Shown here piece after piece: positions 8,623 through 17,609 of a DNA stretch of 64,000 bases. The stretch comes from Microbacterium sp. Root61 (GTDB taxonomy: Bacteria > Actinomycetota > Actinomycetes > Actinomycetales > Microbacteriaceae). Both the position numbers and the translations under genes were made by a program. Under the pieces are notes generated by a model that worked only from the letters and a program-made list of their open reading frames with translations, was not told the DNA's origin and searched no databases. The stretch lies in NCBI RefSeq assembly GCF_001427525.1, contig NZ_LMGU01000001.1, positions 2,079,788 through 2,143,787 of the forward strand, written 5' to 3'. Numbering within the stretch: position 1 is the stretch's first letter; every line of letters starts with the position of its first letter.

Positions 8623-9612
8623 CATCCGGTAGGTCTCCTCGGGGTCGGTCACGGCGACCGGGCTGAGCGCGGCGTCGATCGCGGCAAGCGTGTCGGCGTC
8701 CAGCGTGATCCCCGACGCCTTGACGGTGTCTTCGAGCTGCTGCGGGCGGGATGCCCCGACCAGTGCGGCGGCGACGTTCTTGTTCTGCAGCACCCACGCG
8801 ATCGCGAGCTGCGGCATGGTCAGGCCCGCCTCCTGCGCGATCGGCACGAGCTTCTGCACGGCGGTCAGGACATCGTCGTCGAGGAACTTCGCGATGAAGT
8901 CCGCGCCGCTCTTCTCGTCGGTGGCGCGCGACCCCGCCGGAACCGGCTGACCGGGCAGGTACTTGCCGCTGAGCACGCCCTGCGCCATCGGCGACCACAC
9001 GATCTGCGAAATGCCGAGTTCTTCGGAGGTCGGGACGACCTTGCCCTCGATGACGCGCCACAGCGCCGAGTACTGCGGCTGGTTGGAGACCAGCTGAATG
9101 CGCAGCTCCTTGGCGAGCGCGTGGCCTTCGCGCAGCTGCTCGGCGGTCCACTCCGAGACGCCGATGTACAGCGCCTTGCCCTGCCGGACGATGTCGGCGA
9201 ACGCCTGGAAGGTCTCTTCCAGCGGCGTCTCGTAGTCGAAGCGGTGTGCCTGGTACAGGTCGACGTAGTCGGTGTCGAGGCGCCGCAACGACCCGTTGAT
9301 GGAGTCCATGATGTGCTTGCGGCTGAGGCCGGTGTCGTTCGCGCCCTTGGGGCCGGTCGGGAAGTAGACCTTCGTAAAGATCTCCAGCGACTCGCGGCGC
9401 TGGCCCTTCAGCGCCTCGGCCAGGACGCTCTCGGCGGCGGTGTTTGCGTACACGTCGGCGGTGTCGAAGGACGTGATGCCGAGATCCAGGGCCTTGCGGA
9501 CGGTCGCGATCGCGGCGTCGTTCTCCACCTGCGAGGCATGGGTGATCCAGTTGCCGTAGGTGATCTCAGAGACCTTGAACCCGCTGTTGCCGAGGTAGCG
9601 ATAATTGACCAT
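8599..9612 (-). CDS. Aldo/keto reductase (potassium-channel beta subunit-like)
   Basis: A 337-residue (beta/alpha)8 NADPH-dependent oxidoreductase. The catalytic tetrad is visible: Asp50 and Tyr55 (FDTADVYAN), Lys81 (IFTKVYF) and His123 (YQAHRFD). The C-terminal GASRPQQLEDTVKA matches the NADPH-binding loop of the family. The N-terminal MVNYRYLGNSGFKVSEITYG is typical of the AKR14/Kv-beta-like branch. A GGAGG lies very close to the ATG at 9612. Substrate unknown; these enzymes reduce a broad set of aldehydes. Convergent with the ClC-type gene. Confidence 0.92.
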   Translation of the reverse strand: MVNYRYLGNSGFKVSEITYGNWITHASQVENDAAIATVRKALDLGITSFDTADVYANTAAESVLAEALKGQRRESLEIFTKVYFPTGPKGANDTGLSRKHIMDSINGSLRRLDTDYVDLYQAHRFDYETPLEETFQAFADIVRQGKALYIGVSEWTAEQLREGHALAKELRIQLVSNQPQYSALWRVIEGKVVPTSEELGISQIVWSPMAQGVLSGKYLPGQPVPAGSRATDEKSGADFIAKFLDDDVLTAVQKLVPIAQEAGLTMPQLAIAWVLQNKNVAAALVGASRPQQLEDTVKASGITLDADTLAAIDAALSPVAVTDPEETYRMSPPSRIQ

Positions 9613-9651
9613 TCCTCCACGCTAGTGGCGCGCCGAGGCACCGGGCTCCGA

Positions 9652-9675
9652 TGTGTCGGGGAACGTCCCGGCACA
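9652..9675 (-). terminator. Hairpin after the DUF4407 gene
   Basis: TGTGTCGGG (9652-9660) and CCCGGCACA (9667-9675) pair over nine positions, one of them a wobble, around a 6-nt loop. It lies 26 nt past the DUF4407 stop. No T-run follows, so it is a weak, actinobacterial-style candidate. Confidence 0.35.
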
Positions 9676-9700
9676 CGGGATCCGGTGTCGCGGCGGCGTC

Positions 9701-11209
9701 TCAGGCTCGAGCATCCTGGACGATATCGGCCCTTTCGCGCCAGCTGCGGGCAGTGACGCGGTCGAGTGCGACCTGGCGGCGCAGGTCGTCGGCCTTCTCG
9801 TACAGCGAGGGGTCGCCGTAGCTGGTGAGCACCTTCACGAGGACCGGGAGCAGTTCGATCATGAAGAACAGTCCCGCGATCAGCCAATGCGCCCATTTCA
9901 GTGTCGGCTCGCGCTCCGACAGGCTCTCGAGTGCGGTGATCTGGCTGAGCAGGCCCACCGCCCCGGCGTTGCCGCTCGCGACCGCCTCGGCCTGCGCGTT
10001 GTAGGCCGCGAGCGCGGAGTCGTACTGTCCGCGCGCGGCGACCAGCTCGTCCTTCGCCTGCTGCTTGTTCTGCGCTTCCGACGCACCGACCGCTGCGGTG
10101 CCCGCGGCCTGCGCATCGGCGAGGTCGGCCTCGGCGGTGCGCAGCTTCGCTGCCAGGTCGTCGTAGGACGCCTGGGCCTGCGTGAGCTGGTCGTGTGCGG
10201 CAGTCGAGCTGGCGCCCTCTCCGGCGACACCCGTGCAACCGGCGGCGTCGCCGCCGCCGGTGAGCTCGCACTGGTAGAGCGCCCGCGCCTGGTCGATGAC
10301 CTCCTGCTGCGCGGCGAGCTTGGCGGTGAGGTCATCCACGCTCGCCTGCGCCGCTGCCGTCGTCGCGGACGTCGCGGACGTTCCCGCCACGATGCCGGTG
10401 GCCGCCTGCTCCTCGAGCGCCGTGACACGTTCGCTCGCGGCATCCAGCGCCAACTTCTCCGGTCCCGCGGTGACAGCGTCCTGGTCGGTCTGGGCCTGGG
10501 TGATGTTGGTGGTGTTCACCTCACGTGCGATGTCGTTGTGGAAGATCTGCAGGACGAGGGGCTCGGCCACCACGATGCCGATGATGGCCGCCATGATCAC
10601 TCGGGGAATCGCCAGACCGATCAACTTGCCGACGCTGTGCGTGGACCGCATCGTCGAGGTGAGGAAGCGGTCGAGGTTGAAGATGATGAGAGCCCACACC
10701 AGGGCAAGCGGCACGGCCACCCACACCGCGACCCGTACCCCCGTCATGAGCGCGAAGTACATCGAGATCGCCGACACGAGCGCGGTGCCGGCCAGCACGA
10801 AGAACATCTGCACGAAGCGCGGCGTCTCGGTGGGCACCTGGCCCAGCACATCGGGGTCGGCACCGCCGAGCACGGCGACGCGGCGCCACCCCGATACGCG
10901 GGGACGGCGTGCGCTGCGCGCGGTACGGGGTGCATCCTCCGCGACGGGTGGGACGGCGACGGGCTGCTGCTCCGGCTCGACGTCGGCTGTCGGCGCGATG
11001 TCGGCCACCGCGTCGGCGGCGGGATCGTGGGAATCCTCCGCGTCGTCGAGGAAGGGATCGGCGGGCCCATCCGCAGTGGGACCCGCCTGGTTCTGCTGCG
11101 CGGCACGTACATCGTCGACGAAGAGATCGTCGAGCGTGTCGGCGGAGTCGTCGAGTTCGATGCGACCGTCAGAGCCGAATCGACCGGGGCGGTGTTCGGA
11201 GAAAGACAT
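9701..11209 (-). CDS. DUF4407 membrane protein with long periplasmic/extracytoplasmic coiled coil
   Basis: A 502-residue protein of the DUF4407 family, function unknown. Layout: an acidic, Pro/Ala-rich disordered N-terminus (1-100), two membrane segments (about 133-177), a third near 196-222 ending EPLVLQIF, an Ala/Gln/Asp-rich coiled coil (about 230-430) with a small Cys-containing insert (YQCELTGGGDAAGCTG), and a final membrane segment near 445-465. The two inserted Cys could form a disulfide outside the membrane. TAGGGT (11216-11221) ends 6 nt before the ATG at 11209, a leaderless start. Monocistronic. The topology suggests a sensor or scaffold spanning the wall, but no role is established. 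Confidence 0.85.
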   Translation of the reverse strand: MSFSEHRPGRFGSDGRIELDDSADTLDDLFVDDVRAAQQNQAGPTADGPADPFLDDAEDSHDPAADAVADIAPTADVEPEQQPVAVPPVAEDAPRTARSARRPRVSGWRRVAVLGGADPDVLGQVPTETPRFVQMFFVLAGTALVSAISMYFALMTGVRVAVWVAVPLALVWALIIFNLDRFLTSTMRSTHSVGKLIGLAIPRVIMAAIIGIVVAEPLVLQIFHNDIAREVNTTNITQAQTDQDAVTAGPEKLALDAASERVTALEEQAATGIVAGTSATSATTAAAQASVDDLTAKLAAQQEVIDQARALYQCELTGGGDAAGCTGVAGEGASSTAAHDQLTQAQASYDDLAAKLRTAEADLADAQAAGTAAVGASEAQNKQQAKDELVAARGQYDSALAAYNAQAEAVASGNAGAVGLLSQITALESLSEREPTLKWAHWLIAGLFFMIELLPVLVKVLTSYGDPSLYEKADDLRRQVALDRVTARSWRERADIVQDARA

Positions 11210-11284
11210 CCGCCCACCCTAGGCAAGGCGACCTGTGCGGCAGGTGGACGATACCCATGCGCGGGCTGGGTGGCGCCGCCCGCG

Positions 11285-12547
11285 TCAGCCGACGGGCGTG
11301 ACCGCGGCGGCCGCTTCGTCCTCGGCCGTGGCGACCAGCTGGCCGCAGGCGCCGTCGATCTCCTTGCCGCGGGTGTCGCGGAGGGTCGTCGGAATGCCGG
11401 CTTCGTTGAGGCGGCGCACGAACTCGTTCTGCACGGGCACTTCGGATGCCGTCCAGATCGACCCCGGTGTGGGGTTGAGCGGAATCGGGTTGACGTGCAC
11501 CCAGCCGCGCCCGCGGGAGTTCAGCTTCTCGGCGAGCAGATCGGCGCGCCAGGCGTGGTCGTTCATGTCCTTGATCAGTGCGTACTCGATCGAGACGCGA
11601 CGTCCGGTGGCGTCGAAGTAGGCGCGCGCGGCATCCAGTGCCTCATCGACCTTCCAACGCGAGTTCACCGGGATCAGCTCATCGCGCAACAGATCATCGG
11701 GGGCGTGCAGCGACAGCGCGAAGGTCACGGGGACGTCCTCGGTGGCGAGCTTCTTGATCGCCGGCACGAGTCCGACCGTGGACACGGTGATGCCACGGGC
11801 GCTCATGCCCAGGCCGTGCGGCTGCGCGGCGGTCATGACACGGACGGCCTGCATCACGCGCGCGTAGTTTGCCAACGGTTCACCCATACCCATGAACACG
11901 ATGTTGCTCACGCGTTCGGCGGAGTGATCATCGTGCTTCTTGCCGCCCAGCTCGCCATCGGCGATGACGCGGTTGGCCCGCACGATCTGCTCGACGATCT
12001 CGGCCGCCGACATGTTGCGCGTGAGACCGGCCTGGCCGGTGGCGCAGAACGGGCAGTTCATGCCGCATCCCGCCTGTGACGAGACGCACAGCGTGATCCG
12101 GCCGGGGTACCGCATCAGGACCGACTCGACGAGGGCTCCGTCGTGGAGCTTCCAGAGGAATTTGATCGTGTCGCCGCGGTCGGTCTGGAACCGACGCACC
12201 TCGGTCAGCAGCGGCGGGAGCATGCCCGCGACAAGCTCCTCGCGGCGGTCGGCCGGCAGGTCCGTCATGTGCGCGGGATCGCTCGTGTAGTGCGTGAAGT
12301 AGTGCGTCTCGAGCTGCTTCGCACGGAAGCCGGGCATACCCAGCTCCTTGATCTTCGCGATGCGCTCCTCGGGCGTGAGGTCGGCGAGATGCACCGGCGG
12401 TTTGCCGCGCTTCGGGCTGGCGAACTGCAGCAGCGGCCGCCCCTCGGCATCCTTCTTCTGCTTCCAGCCTTCGGTGGCAGGGCGTACCTGACGAACGGCG
12501 CCGAGGCGCTCGGTCGGTGCAGGCGGTGAATCGGGTGCGGAAGCCAT
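11285..12547 (-). CDS. rlmN: 23S rRNA/tRNA adenine-C2 methyltransferase
   Basis: A 420-residue radical SAM enzyme that methylates A2503 of 23S rRNA and A37 of some tRNAs. The [4Fe-4S] ligands are Cys161, Cys165 and Cys168 (CGMNCPFC). Cys400 in [11 protein letters not shown] is the methyl-carrying residue, and [11 protein letters not shown] is the GGE-like SAM motif. The extra 30-40 N-terminal residues are ordinary for actinobacterial RlmN. The ATG at 12547 is chosen because TACCCT (12554-12559) ends 6 nt before it. Core gene; it marks stable chromosome between accessory segments. Confidence 0.97.
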   Translation of the reverse strand: MASAPDSPPAPTERLGAVRQVRPATEGWKQKKDAEGRPLLQFASPKRGKPPVHLADLTPEERIAKIKELGMPGFRAKQLETHYFTHYTSDPAHMTDLPADRREELVAGMLPPLLTEVRRFQTDRGDTIKFLWKLHDGALVESVLMRYPGRITLCVSSQAGCGMNCPFCATGQAGLTRNMSAAEIVEQIVRANRVIADGELGGKKHDDHSAERVSNIVFMGMGEPLANYARVMQAVRVMTAAQPHGLGMSARGITVSTVGLVPAIKKLATEDVPVTFALSLHAPDDLLRDELIPVNSRWKVDEALDAARAYFDATGRRVSIEYALIKDMNDHAWRADLLAEKLNSRGRGWVHVNPIPLNPTPGSIWTASEVPVQNEFVRRLNEAGIPTTLRDTRGKEIDGACGQLVATAEDEAAAAVTPVG

Positions 12548-12800
12548 GTATTCAGGGTACGGGACGCGCCTGCGCGAAGCCTGGTCATCGTAGGGGCGGA
12601 TCCCGCGCACACCTGCGGTGACACGCAGTGCACATACCGGGAGCTGCTGTCGGACGGCACGTCGTTCATCGTGACGTTCGGGGTGCGCTGTCCCGCGATT
12701 CTCGCCGCGTCACCGCACGATTCTCCGGCCAACGCCGCACGACGCCGACATTCGTGAAGCCGCGCGATCGAGGGCCGGAGGCAGCCACTATCGTTCACGT

Positions 12801-13439
12801 GTGGTGCCACTCGAGAACGCGTTCGCGTTCACCCTCGCCGCGCTGGTCCTGATCGTCATCCCCGGCCCCAGCGTGCTCTTCACGATCGGTCGCGCGCTCG
12901 CTCTGGGACGCATCGGCGGGCTGCTCAGCGTGCTCGGCAATGCGCTCGGACTGCTGCCGATCATCGCCGCGGTCGCGTTCGGCATCGGCGGCATCGTGGC
13001 CGAGTCCGTCGTGCTGTTCACCATCGTCAAGGTCGTGGGCGCCCTGTACCTGATGTACCTCGGCATCCAGGCCATCCGTCATCGGAGGGATGCCGCGACC
13101 ACCGCCGCAGACGGGGCTCCCGCACGGTCGGTGTGGCGTCAGCTCGGCGAGGGATTCATCGTCGGGGTGACCAACCCCAAGACGATCGCGTTCTTCGTCG
13201 CGGTGCTGCCGCAGTTCGTCGACCTGCGCGCCGGGGCGGTGCCGATGCAGATGATGCAGCTCGGCCTCATCTTCTTCGTACTCGCACTCCTGTCCGACGG
13301 TGCGTGGGCCCTCGTCGCCGCGGGCGCCCGTTCCTGGTTCGGCAGGTCGCCGAACCGCATCCAGAACCTCACCGCGACCGGCGGCGGCCTCATGATCGGT
13401 CTCGGCGGCATCCTGCTGTTCACCGGCAACAAGCACTGA
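12801..13439 (+). CDS. LysE/RhtB-family amino acid exporter
   Basis: A 212-residue membrane protein with the LysE-family signature near the N-terminus, IVIPGPSVLFTIGRALALGR, and the second motif LGEGFIVGVTNPKTIAFFVA. About six hydrophobic segments. It should export a small amino acid or homoserine lactone-like solute. The GTG at 12801 is preceded exactly 6 nt upstream by TATCGT (12789-12794), so the transcript is probably leaderless. Stands alone between rlmN (divergent) and the ROK gene (convergent). Confidence 0.92.
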   Translation: MVPLENAFAFTLAALVLIVIPGPSVLFTIGRALALGRIGGLLSVLGNALGLLPIIAAVAFGIGGIVAESVVLFTIVKVVGALYLMYLGIQAIRHRRDAATTAADGAPARSVWRQLGEGFIVGVTNPKTIAFFVAVLPQFVDLRAGAVPMQMMQLGLIFFVLALLSDGAWALVAAGARSWFGRSPNRIQNLTATGGGLMIGLGGILLFTGNKH

Positions 13440-13497
13440 GCCGCGGCGGCGGAGCGCAGCATCCGCTCTCCCGTCTGTCGCGTGGCAGAATCCGCCG

Positions 13498-14658
13498 CTA
13501 CTCCTCGCGGTTGCCGTACGGATCGGCGATCAGTTCGTCGACCGCCGCGATCGTCGCGCCGAGGATCACCGCCTCGCCGCCCAGATCGCCCTGCGTCACC
13601 GTGACCACGGAGAGACCGCCGATCTCGGGGAGGAGCCACGGTGCGAGCGGGCCGCCGTGCCCGCCGACCACGAGCACCTCGGCATCGAGCACCGCGATCA
13701 GGATCTGCGCCAGCTCGCCGATCCGGTGCCGCGCCTCCGCGAGCACGGCCAGCACGGCTGCATCCCCGGCCCGGGCGCGGCGCTCCAGCTCTGCCACGTA
13801 GACCTGGGTCGGCACACCGGCATAGGCCTCGGCCTCCCCCAGTGCAGCGGCGATCGCCGTGACGGACGCGTACATCTCCGCGCATCCGCGCAGTCCGCAC
13901 GGGCAGGCACGCCCGTCGGTGACCACCGGGACGTGGCCGAATCCGGGCGGCGCGTGGTGGCTGCGCAGGATCTCCCCGGCGACGACGGCGCTCCCGCCGA
14001 ATCCGCGGCCGACCAGGAGGAGGATCGCATCGTCGTACCCGCGGCCGGCTCCGAGCCGGTGCTCCGCGAGCGTGGCGTAGCTCCCGTCGTTGCCGACGCG
14101 GATCCGGGTGACGCCCAGGGCGCGGATCCCGGTCAGCAGCTCGTCGACGGCGCCGTCCCACTCCAGCTCGGTCGATCCGACGCGCACACCGACCCGCGCG
14201 CCCGGGACCGAGATGACCACGGGGATGGATGCCGCCCGATCGCCGAGCAGGCCGGCCACGAGTTCGGCGAGCAGGTCCGATGCCCGGTCCAACGGCGGCG
14301 GGCCGATCAGCGGCAGGCGTTCCGCCGAGATCACCCGCCCGGCCAGCGAGACGCCGCGCACTTCGATGGCCGTGCGGGTGATGGTGATCCCGATGGCGTC
14401 GATCTGTTCATCGGCCAGATGCAGAATGCGACGCGGCCGACCACGACCGGTCGACGACGGGTCATTGGCGACGGAGATGAGTCCCGCGCCCGCGAGTTCG
14501 GCGATGATCTCGCTGATCGCACCGGCCGCGAGCCCTGTCGCACCGGCCAGTTCGGACTGCGTGAGCCCGGGATCCGCCTGGATGGCGCGCAGCACCCGGC
14601 TGACGTTGGCGCGCCGCACATCCGACACCGTCAGGGCTGCGGGTCGCGGATCGCTCAT
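13498..14658 (-). CDS. ROK-family transcriptional repressor
   Basis: A 386-residue ROK regulator. The N-terminal winged helix (about 15-75) contains LTQSELAGATGLAAGAISEII and a GRGRPRR wing. The sugar-kinase-like body carries the ROK zinc motif CPCGLRGCAE (Cys252, Cys254, Cys259), His242, and Asn190-Asp191. The glutamate of the kinase ExGH motif is replaced: the sequence is PPGFGH, so it should bind rather than phosphorylate its sugar. Divergent from an MFS transporter and esterase, with a perfect palindrome inside their promoter, which makes this protein the obvious repressor of them. Confidence 0.93.
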   Translation of the reverse strand: MSDPRPAALTVSDVRRANVSRVLRAIQADPGLTQSELAGATGLAAGAISEIIAELAGAGLISVANDPSSTGRGRPRRILHLADEQIDAIGITITRTAIEVRGVSLAGRVISAERLPLIGPPPLDRASDLLAELVAGLLGDRAASIPVVISVPGARVGVRVGSTELEWDGAVDELLTGIRALGVTRIRVGNDGSYATLAEHRLGAGRGYDDAILLLVGRGFGGSAVVAGEILRSHHAPPGFGHVPVVTDGRACPCGLRGCAEMYASVTAIAAALGEAEAYAGVPTQVYVAELERRARAGDAAVLAVLAEARHRIGELAQILIAVLDAEVLVVGGHGGPLAPWLLPEIGGLSVVTVTQGDLGGEAVILGATIAAVDELIADPYGNREE

Positions 14659-14699
14659 CCTGCCATCCTAGGCACCGCGAGAGGTGGCGAAGTCGATGC

Positions 14700-14729
14700 T
14701 TGACATTAGTTTCAGACTCTGAAGATAAT
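14700..14729 (+). promoter_or_regulatory. MFS-esterase promoter with a 13-bp palindrome in the spacer (ROK operator)
   Basis: TTGACA (14700-14705), an 18-nt spacer and GATAAT (14724-14729) form one of the best sigma-A promoters in the window. The spacer holds the palindrome TTCAGA-c-TCTGAA (14711-14723). A repressor bound there would exclude RNA polymerase. The ROK gene is transcribed away from it starting at 14658. Confidence 0.75.
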
Positions 14730-14765
14730 ACTTCTCAGCCCCTGCCACCCGACAAGGAAGTCATG

Positions 14766-16052
14766 ATGTCCGACATCACCAGCCCCCAGACGGCCACGCC
14801 CGAACGCGCCCCCGGCAAAGACAAGATCATCGGCGGCGCCCGGTTCCTCTCCACCTTCTTCCTGGCCAACGCCGCCATGTACGGCGTGTTCCAGGGCATG
14901 CAGCAGATCCTGCTGCCCAGCCAGATCGCCGCCATCGACCCCGTCGGCAAGGTCGTCAGCTACGGCATCCTCGCCTCGATCGGCGCGCTCGTGGCCGCCG
15001 TGGGCAACCCGCTGTTCGGATCGCTGTCCGACCGCACGCGCAGCCGATTCGGGCGACGCAGCCCGTGGCTGCTGATCAGCGCTATCGTCGCCGCGCTCGG
15101 CATGGTCGCGATGGCCGGCATGAACGAGCTCTTCTGGCTCGGCGCCGCCTACCTCCTGGTCATGATGACGATGAGCGCCTACCAGGCCGTCATCAGCGCC
15201 GTCATGCCCGACCGCGTGCCCGAGTCGCGCCGAGGACTCGTCTCCTCCATCGCGGGTCTGGCCACCGCACTCGGCGTGATCTACGGCATCACCGTCACCC
15301 CGGCGTTCGCCGAGAAGCCGTTCCTCGGGTACCTCATCCTCGGACTCGTGCTCGTCGTGGCCGCCGTGCTCATCGTGACGCTCTCGCCCGACCCGACCGC
15401 CGCTGACACCTCGGTGCCCCCGCGTCGCACCGGCAGCCTCCTGCAGTCGTTCAAGGGCTTCTTCTCCGGACTCGCCGACCACGACTTCGCGTGGGCGTTC
15501 TGGGCTCGGTTCGTCATCATGGTGGGCTTCTGGACCGTCTCGACGTACCAGCTGTACGCACTGTCCGACTACATCGGCGTCGAGAACATCCCCGGCGGCA
15601 GCGTTGCCGGCGGCGTGGCACTGCTCGGCATCCTGAACCTCGGCGGCTCGGTCATCACGACCGTCATCTCCGGGCCGCTGTCCGACAAGCTGGGGCGCCG
15701 CAAGATCTTCGTCGTGGTCGCGTCGCTCGGCATCGGCGCCGGCGCGCTGATCCCCGCCATCTGGCCCACCTGGGGCGGCATGGTCGCCTACTCGCTGGTG
15801 GTCGGCTTCTTCTTCGGCATCTACACCGCCGTCGACCAGGCCATCATGACCCTCGTCCTCCCGCACTCCGAGAACAACGCCCGTGACCTCGGCCTGCTCA
15901 ACGTCGCGACGACCGGCCCCCAGATCTCCGGCCCGTTCATCGCCGCGCTCATCATCACGGTGACCGGCGGCTACGCGCCGCTGTTCATCTTCTGCGCGAT
16001 CTTCGCGGTCGCCGGAGCGTTCCTGATCCTGCCGATCCGGCGCGTCCGCTAG
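14766..16052 (+). CDS. MFS transporter, GPH/sugar-type
   Basis: A 428-residue, 12-span major facilitator. The loop 2-3 motif GSLSDRTRSRFGRRSPWLL and its second-half counterpart GPLSDKLGRRKIFVV are both intact. The first motif resembles the glycoside-pentoside-hexuronide (GPH) and oligosaccharide symporters. ATG codons at 14763 and 14766 are both possible; 14766 gives the better 7-nt spacing to AAGGAAG. Cotranscribed with the downstream esterase (35-nt gap) and under the ROK repressor, so it likely imports a glycoside or glycosyl ester. Confidence 0.88.
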   Translation: MSDITSPQTATPERAPGKDKIIGGARFLSTFFLANAAMYGVFQGMQQILLPSQIAAIDPVGKVVSYGILASIGALVAAVGNPLFGSLSDRTRSRFGRRSPWLLISAIVAALGMVAMAGMNELFWLGAAYLLVMMTMSAYQAVISAVMPDRVPESRRGLVSSIAGLATALGVIYGITVTPAFAEKPFLGYLILGLVLVVAAVLIVTLSPDPTAADTSVPPRRTGSLLQSFKGFFSGLADHDFAWAFWARFVIMVGFWTVSTYQLYALSDYIGVENIPGGSVAGGVALLGILNLGGSVITTVISGPLSDKLGRRKIFVVVASLGIGAGALIPAIWPTWGGMVAYSLVVGFFFGIYTAVDQAIMTLVLPHSENNARDLGLLNVATTGPQISGPFIAALIITVTGGYAPLFIFCAIFAVAGAFLILPIRRVR

Positions 16053-16087
16053 TCCGCCTGCCCCCACGAGAACAGAACCAGAGAATC

Positions 16088-17587
16088 ATGAGTGCGTACG
16101 TCGACATCCACACCACCGCCGGAACCCTGCGCGGGATCACGAATGCCGGGGTGACCAGCCTGCTGGGAGTCCGCTACGGCGAGTCCACTGCGGGCGAGGG
16201 CCGCTTCGCTCCCCCGACCGCGGTGCAGCCGTGGGACGGCGTGCGCTCGGCGCTCGAGTTCGGGCCGTCGGCTCCGCAGGTCGACACCCGGCTCGGATCC
16301 GACGGCGTGATGTCCGAGGTGCTCGCACTCCTCTACCCCCGCACCGGGTCGCCGCTCGAGGGCGGGCCGATGGGGGAGGACTGCCTGCGCCTGAACGTAT
16401 GGTCGCCGGCCGGCGACCACGCCGAGCCGCTGCCCGTGCTGGTGTGGCTGCACGGCGGCGGGTTCACGCACGGCAGCGGCAACGAGATGGCGTTCAACGG
16501 CGACATCCTCGCCGCCCAGGGCGACATCGTGGTGGTCACCGTCACGCATCGCCTCGGCGTCGCCGGGTTCCTCGACCTGCGGGACGAGGAGGTCGGCGGC
16601 GTGGCCGGCTCCGCGAACGCCGGGATGCTGGACATCGTCGAGGCGCTCCGCTGGGTGCGCGACAACATCGCGCAGGTCGGCGGCGACCCGAGCCGGGTCA
16701 CCATCTGCGGTCAGTCCGGCGGAGGCATGAAGGTGGCGACGCTCACGGCGATGCCCGCTGCGGCCGGACTCTTCACCGGCGCGATCATCCAGAGCGGTCC
16801 GGCGATGCCGGCCGCGACCCGCGAGCAGTCGGCCCGGGTGCGCGACGCGTTCCTCTCGAAGGCCGGGGTTCGCACGCTGGCCGAACTGCGCGCGCTCCCC
16901 CTGGAAGTCTTGCTCGAGGCGCAGGCCGAACTGCTGGCGCAGGCATCGTTCAGCTTCGCCGATCCGCTGCCGACCGATGGCTTCGGTGGCCCAGGACCGG
17001 CCCAGGACGACATCGATCTGCCGGGCGCGCCGTTCACGGCATCCGTCGTCCCACTGATGATCGGCTGGACCGCTCACGACGCGTCGTTCCTCCTCGCGGA
17101 GGAGGACTGGTTCACCCCGGCGCTGAGCCGCGAGGCGGTCGTCGCACTACTGGAGCGCCAGTCCCCCGGCCACGCCGAGGAGTTGTACGCGCAGGCGCAG
17201 GCGGCCCGGCCGTCCGATCCCCCGCACCTGCTGCTGGCCGGAGTCGTCAGCGAGGGCTTCTTCGCGGCATCCTCCCGCGGCGTCGCCACCGGGATCGCCG
17301 CCGGCGGTGGGAGCGCGTACGTGTACCGCTTCGACCAGGAGACCGAGGTGCTCGACGGGCTGCTCGGCGCCTGCCACAGCCTGGACCTGGCCTACGTCTT
17401 CGGCACGGTCGACCGCGTTCCGCTGACCGGGCACTCCGACACCCGTGCGACCGTCTCAGCGGCGATGATGCGCGCGTGGTCGGGCTTCGCCCGCGACGGA
17501 CGCCCCGACGCCGGCGACGGCATGTGGGACGCGTGGGATGCGGCGACCGCTTCCCCGATCCACGTGTTCGGCGGCTTTGCCGCCTGA
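16088..17587 (+). CDS. Type-B carboxylesterase
   Basis: A 499-residue alpha/beta hydrolase of the carboxylesterase B/para-nitrobenzyl esterase family. The nucleophile elbow is GQSGG with Ser210, where most relatives have GESAGG. The oxyanion hole is LHGGGFTHGS (about 121-130), and EDCLRLNVWSP is the family's second signature. The catalytic His is probably in LGACHSLDLAYVFG. No signal peptide is seen, so it is cytoplasmic. In an operon with the MFS transporter under a ROK regulator it probably de-esterifies an imported, acylated sugar-like compound; this is inference. Confidence 0.9.
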   Translation: MSAYVDIHTTAGTLRGITNAGVTSLLGVRYGESTAGEGRFAPPTAVQPWDGVRSALEFGPSAPQVDTRLGSDGVMSEVLALLYPRTGSPLEGGPMGEDCLRLNVWSPAGDHAEPLPVLVWLHGGGFTHGSGNEMAFNGDILAAQGDIVVVTVTHRLGVAGFLDLRDEEVGGVAGSANAGMLDIVEALRWVRDNIAQVGGDPSRVTICGQSGGGMKVATLTAMPAAAGLFTGAIIQSGPAMPAATREQSARVRDAFLSKAGVRTLAELRALPLEVLLEAQAELLAQASFSFADPLPTDGFGGPGPAQDDIDLPGAPFTASVVPLMIGWTAHDASFLLAEEDWFTPALSREAVVALLERQSPGHAEELYAQAQAARPSDPPHLLLAGVVSEGFFAASSRGVATGIAAGGGSAYVYRFDQETEVLDGLLGACHSLDLAYVFGTVDRVPLTGHSDTRATVSAAMMRAWSGFARDGRPDAGDGMWDAWDAATASPIHVFGGFAA

Positions 17588-17609
17588 CGGATCAGGGCGT
17601 TTCCCGGGC

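Noticed and set aside
9653..12079. 808-residue open frame on the plus strand
   Set aside because: It runs antisense across DUF4407 and rlmN, is full of Arg/Gly/His low-complexity stretches, and has no start site or recognisable domain; a high-GC shadow frame.
12548..12800. 253-bp gap between rlmN and the LysE-type gene, searched for a small gene or RNA
   Set aside because: No frame with a ribosome binding site, no convincing hairpin or repeat beyond the two promoters at its ends.
13443..13498. GCGGCGG/CCGCCGC arms between the LysE and ROK genes as a terminator
   Set aside because: The arms are low-complexity and over 40 nt apart; only a 5-bp inner hairpin is convincing.
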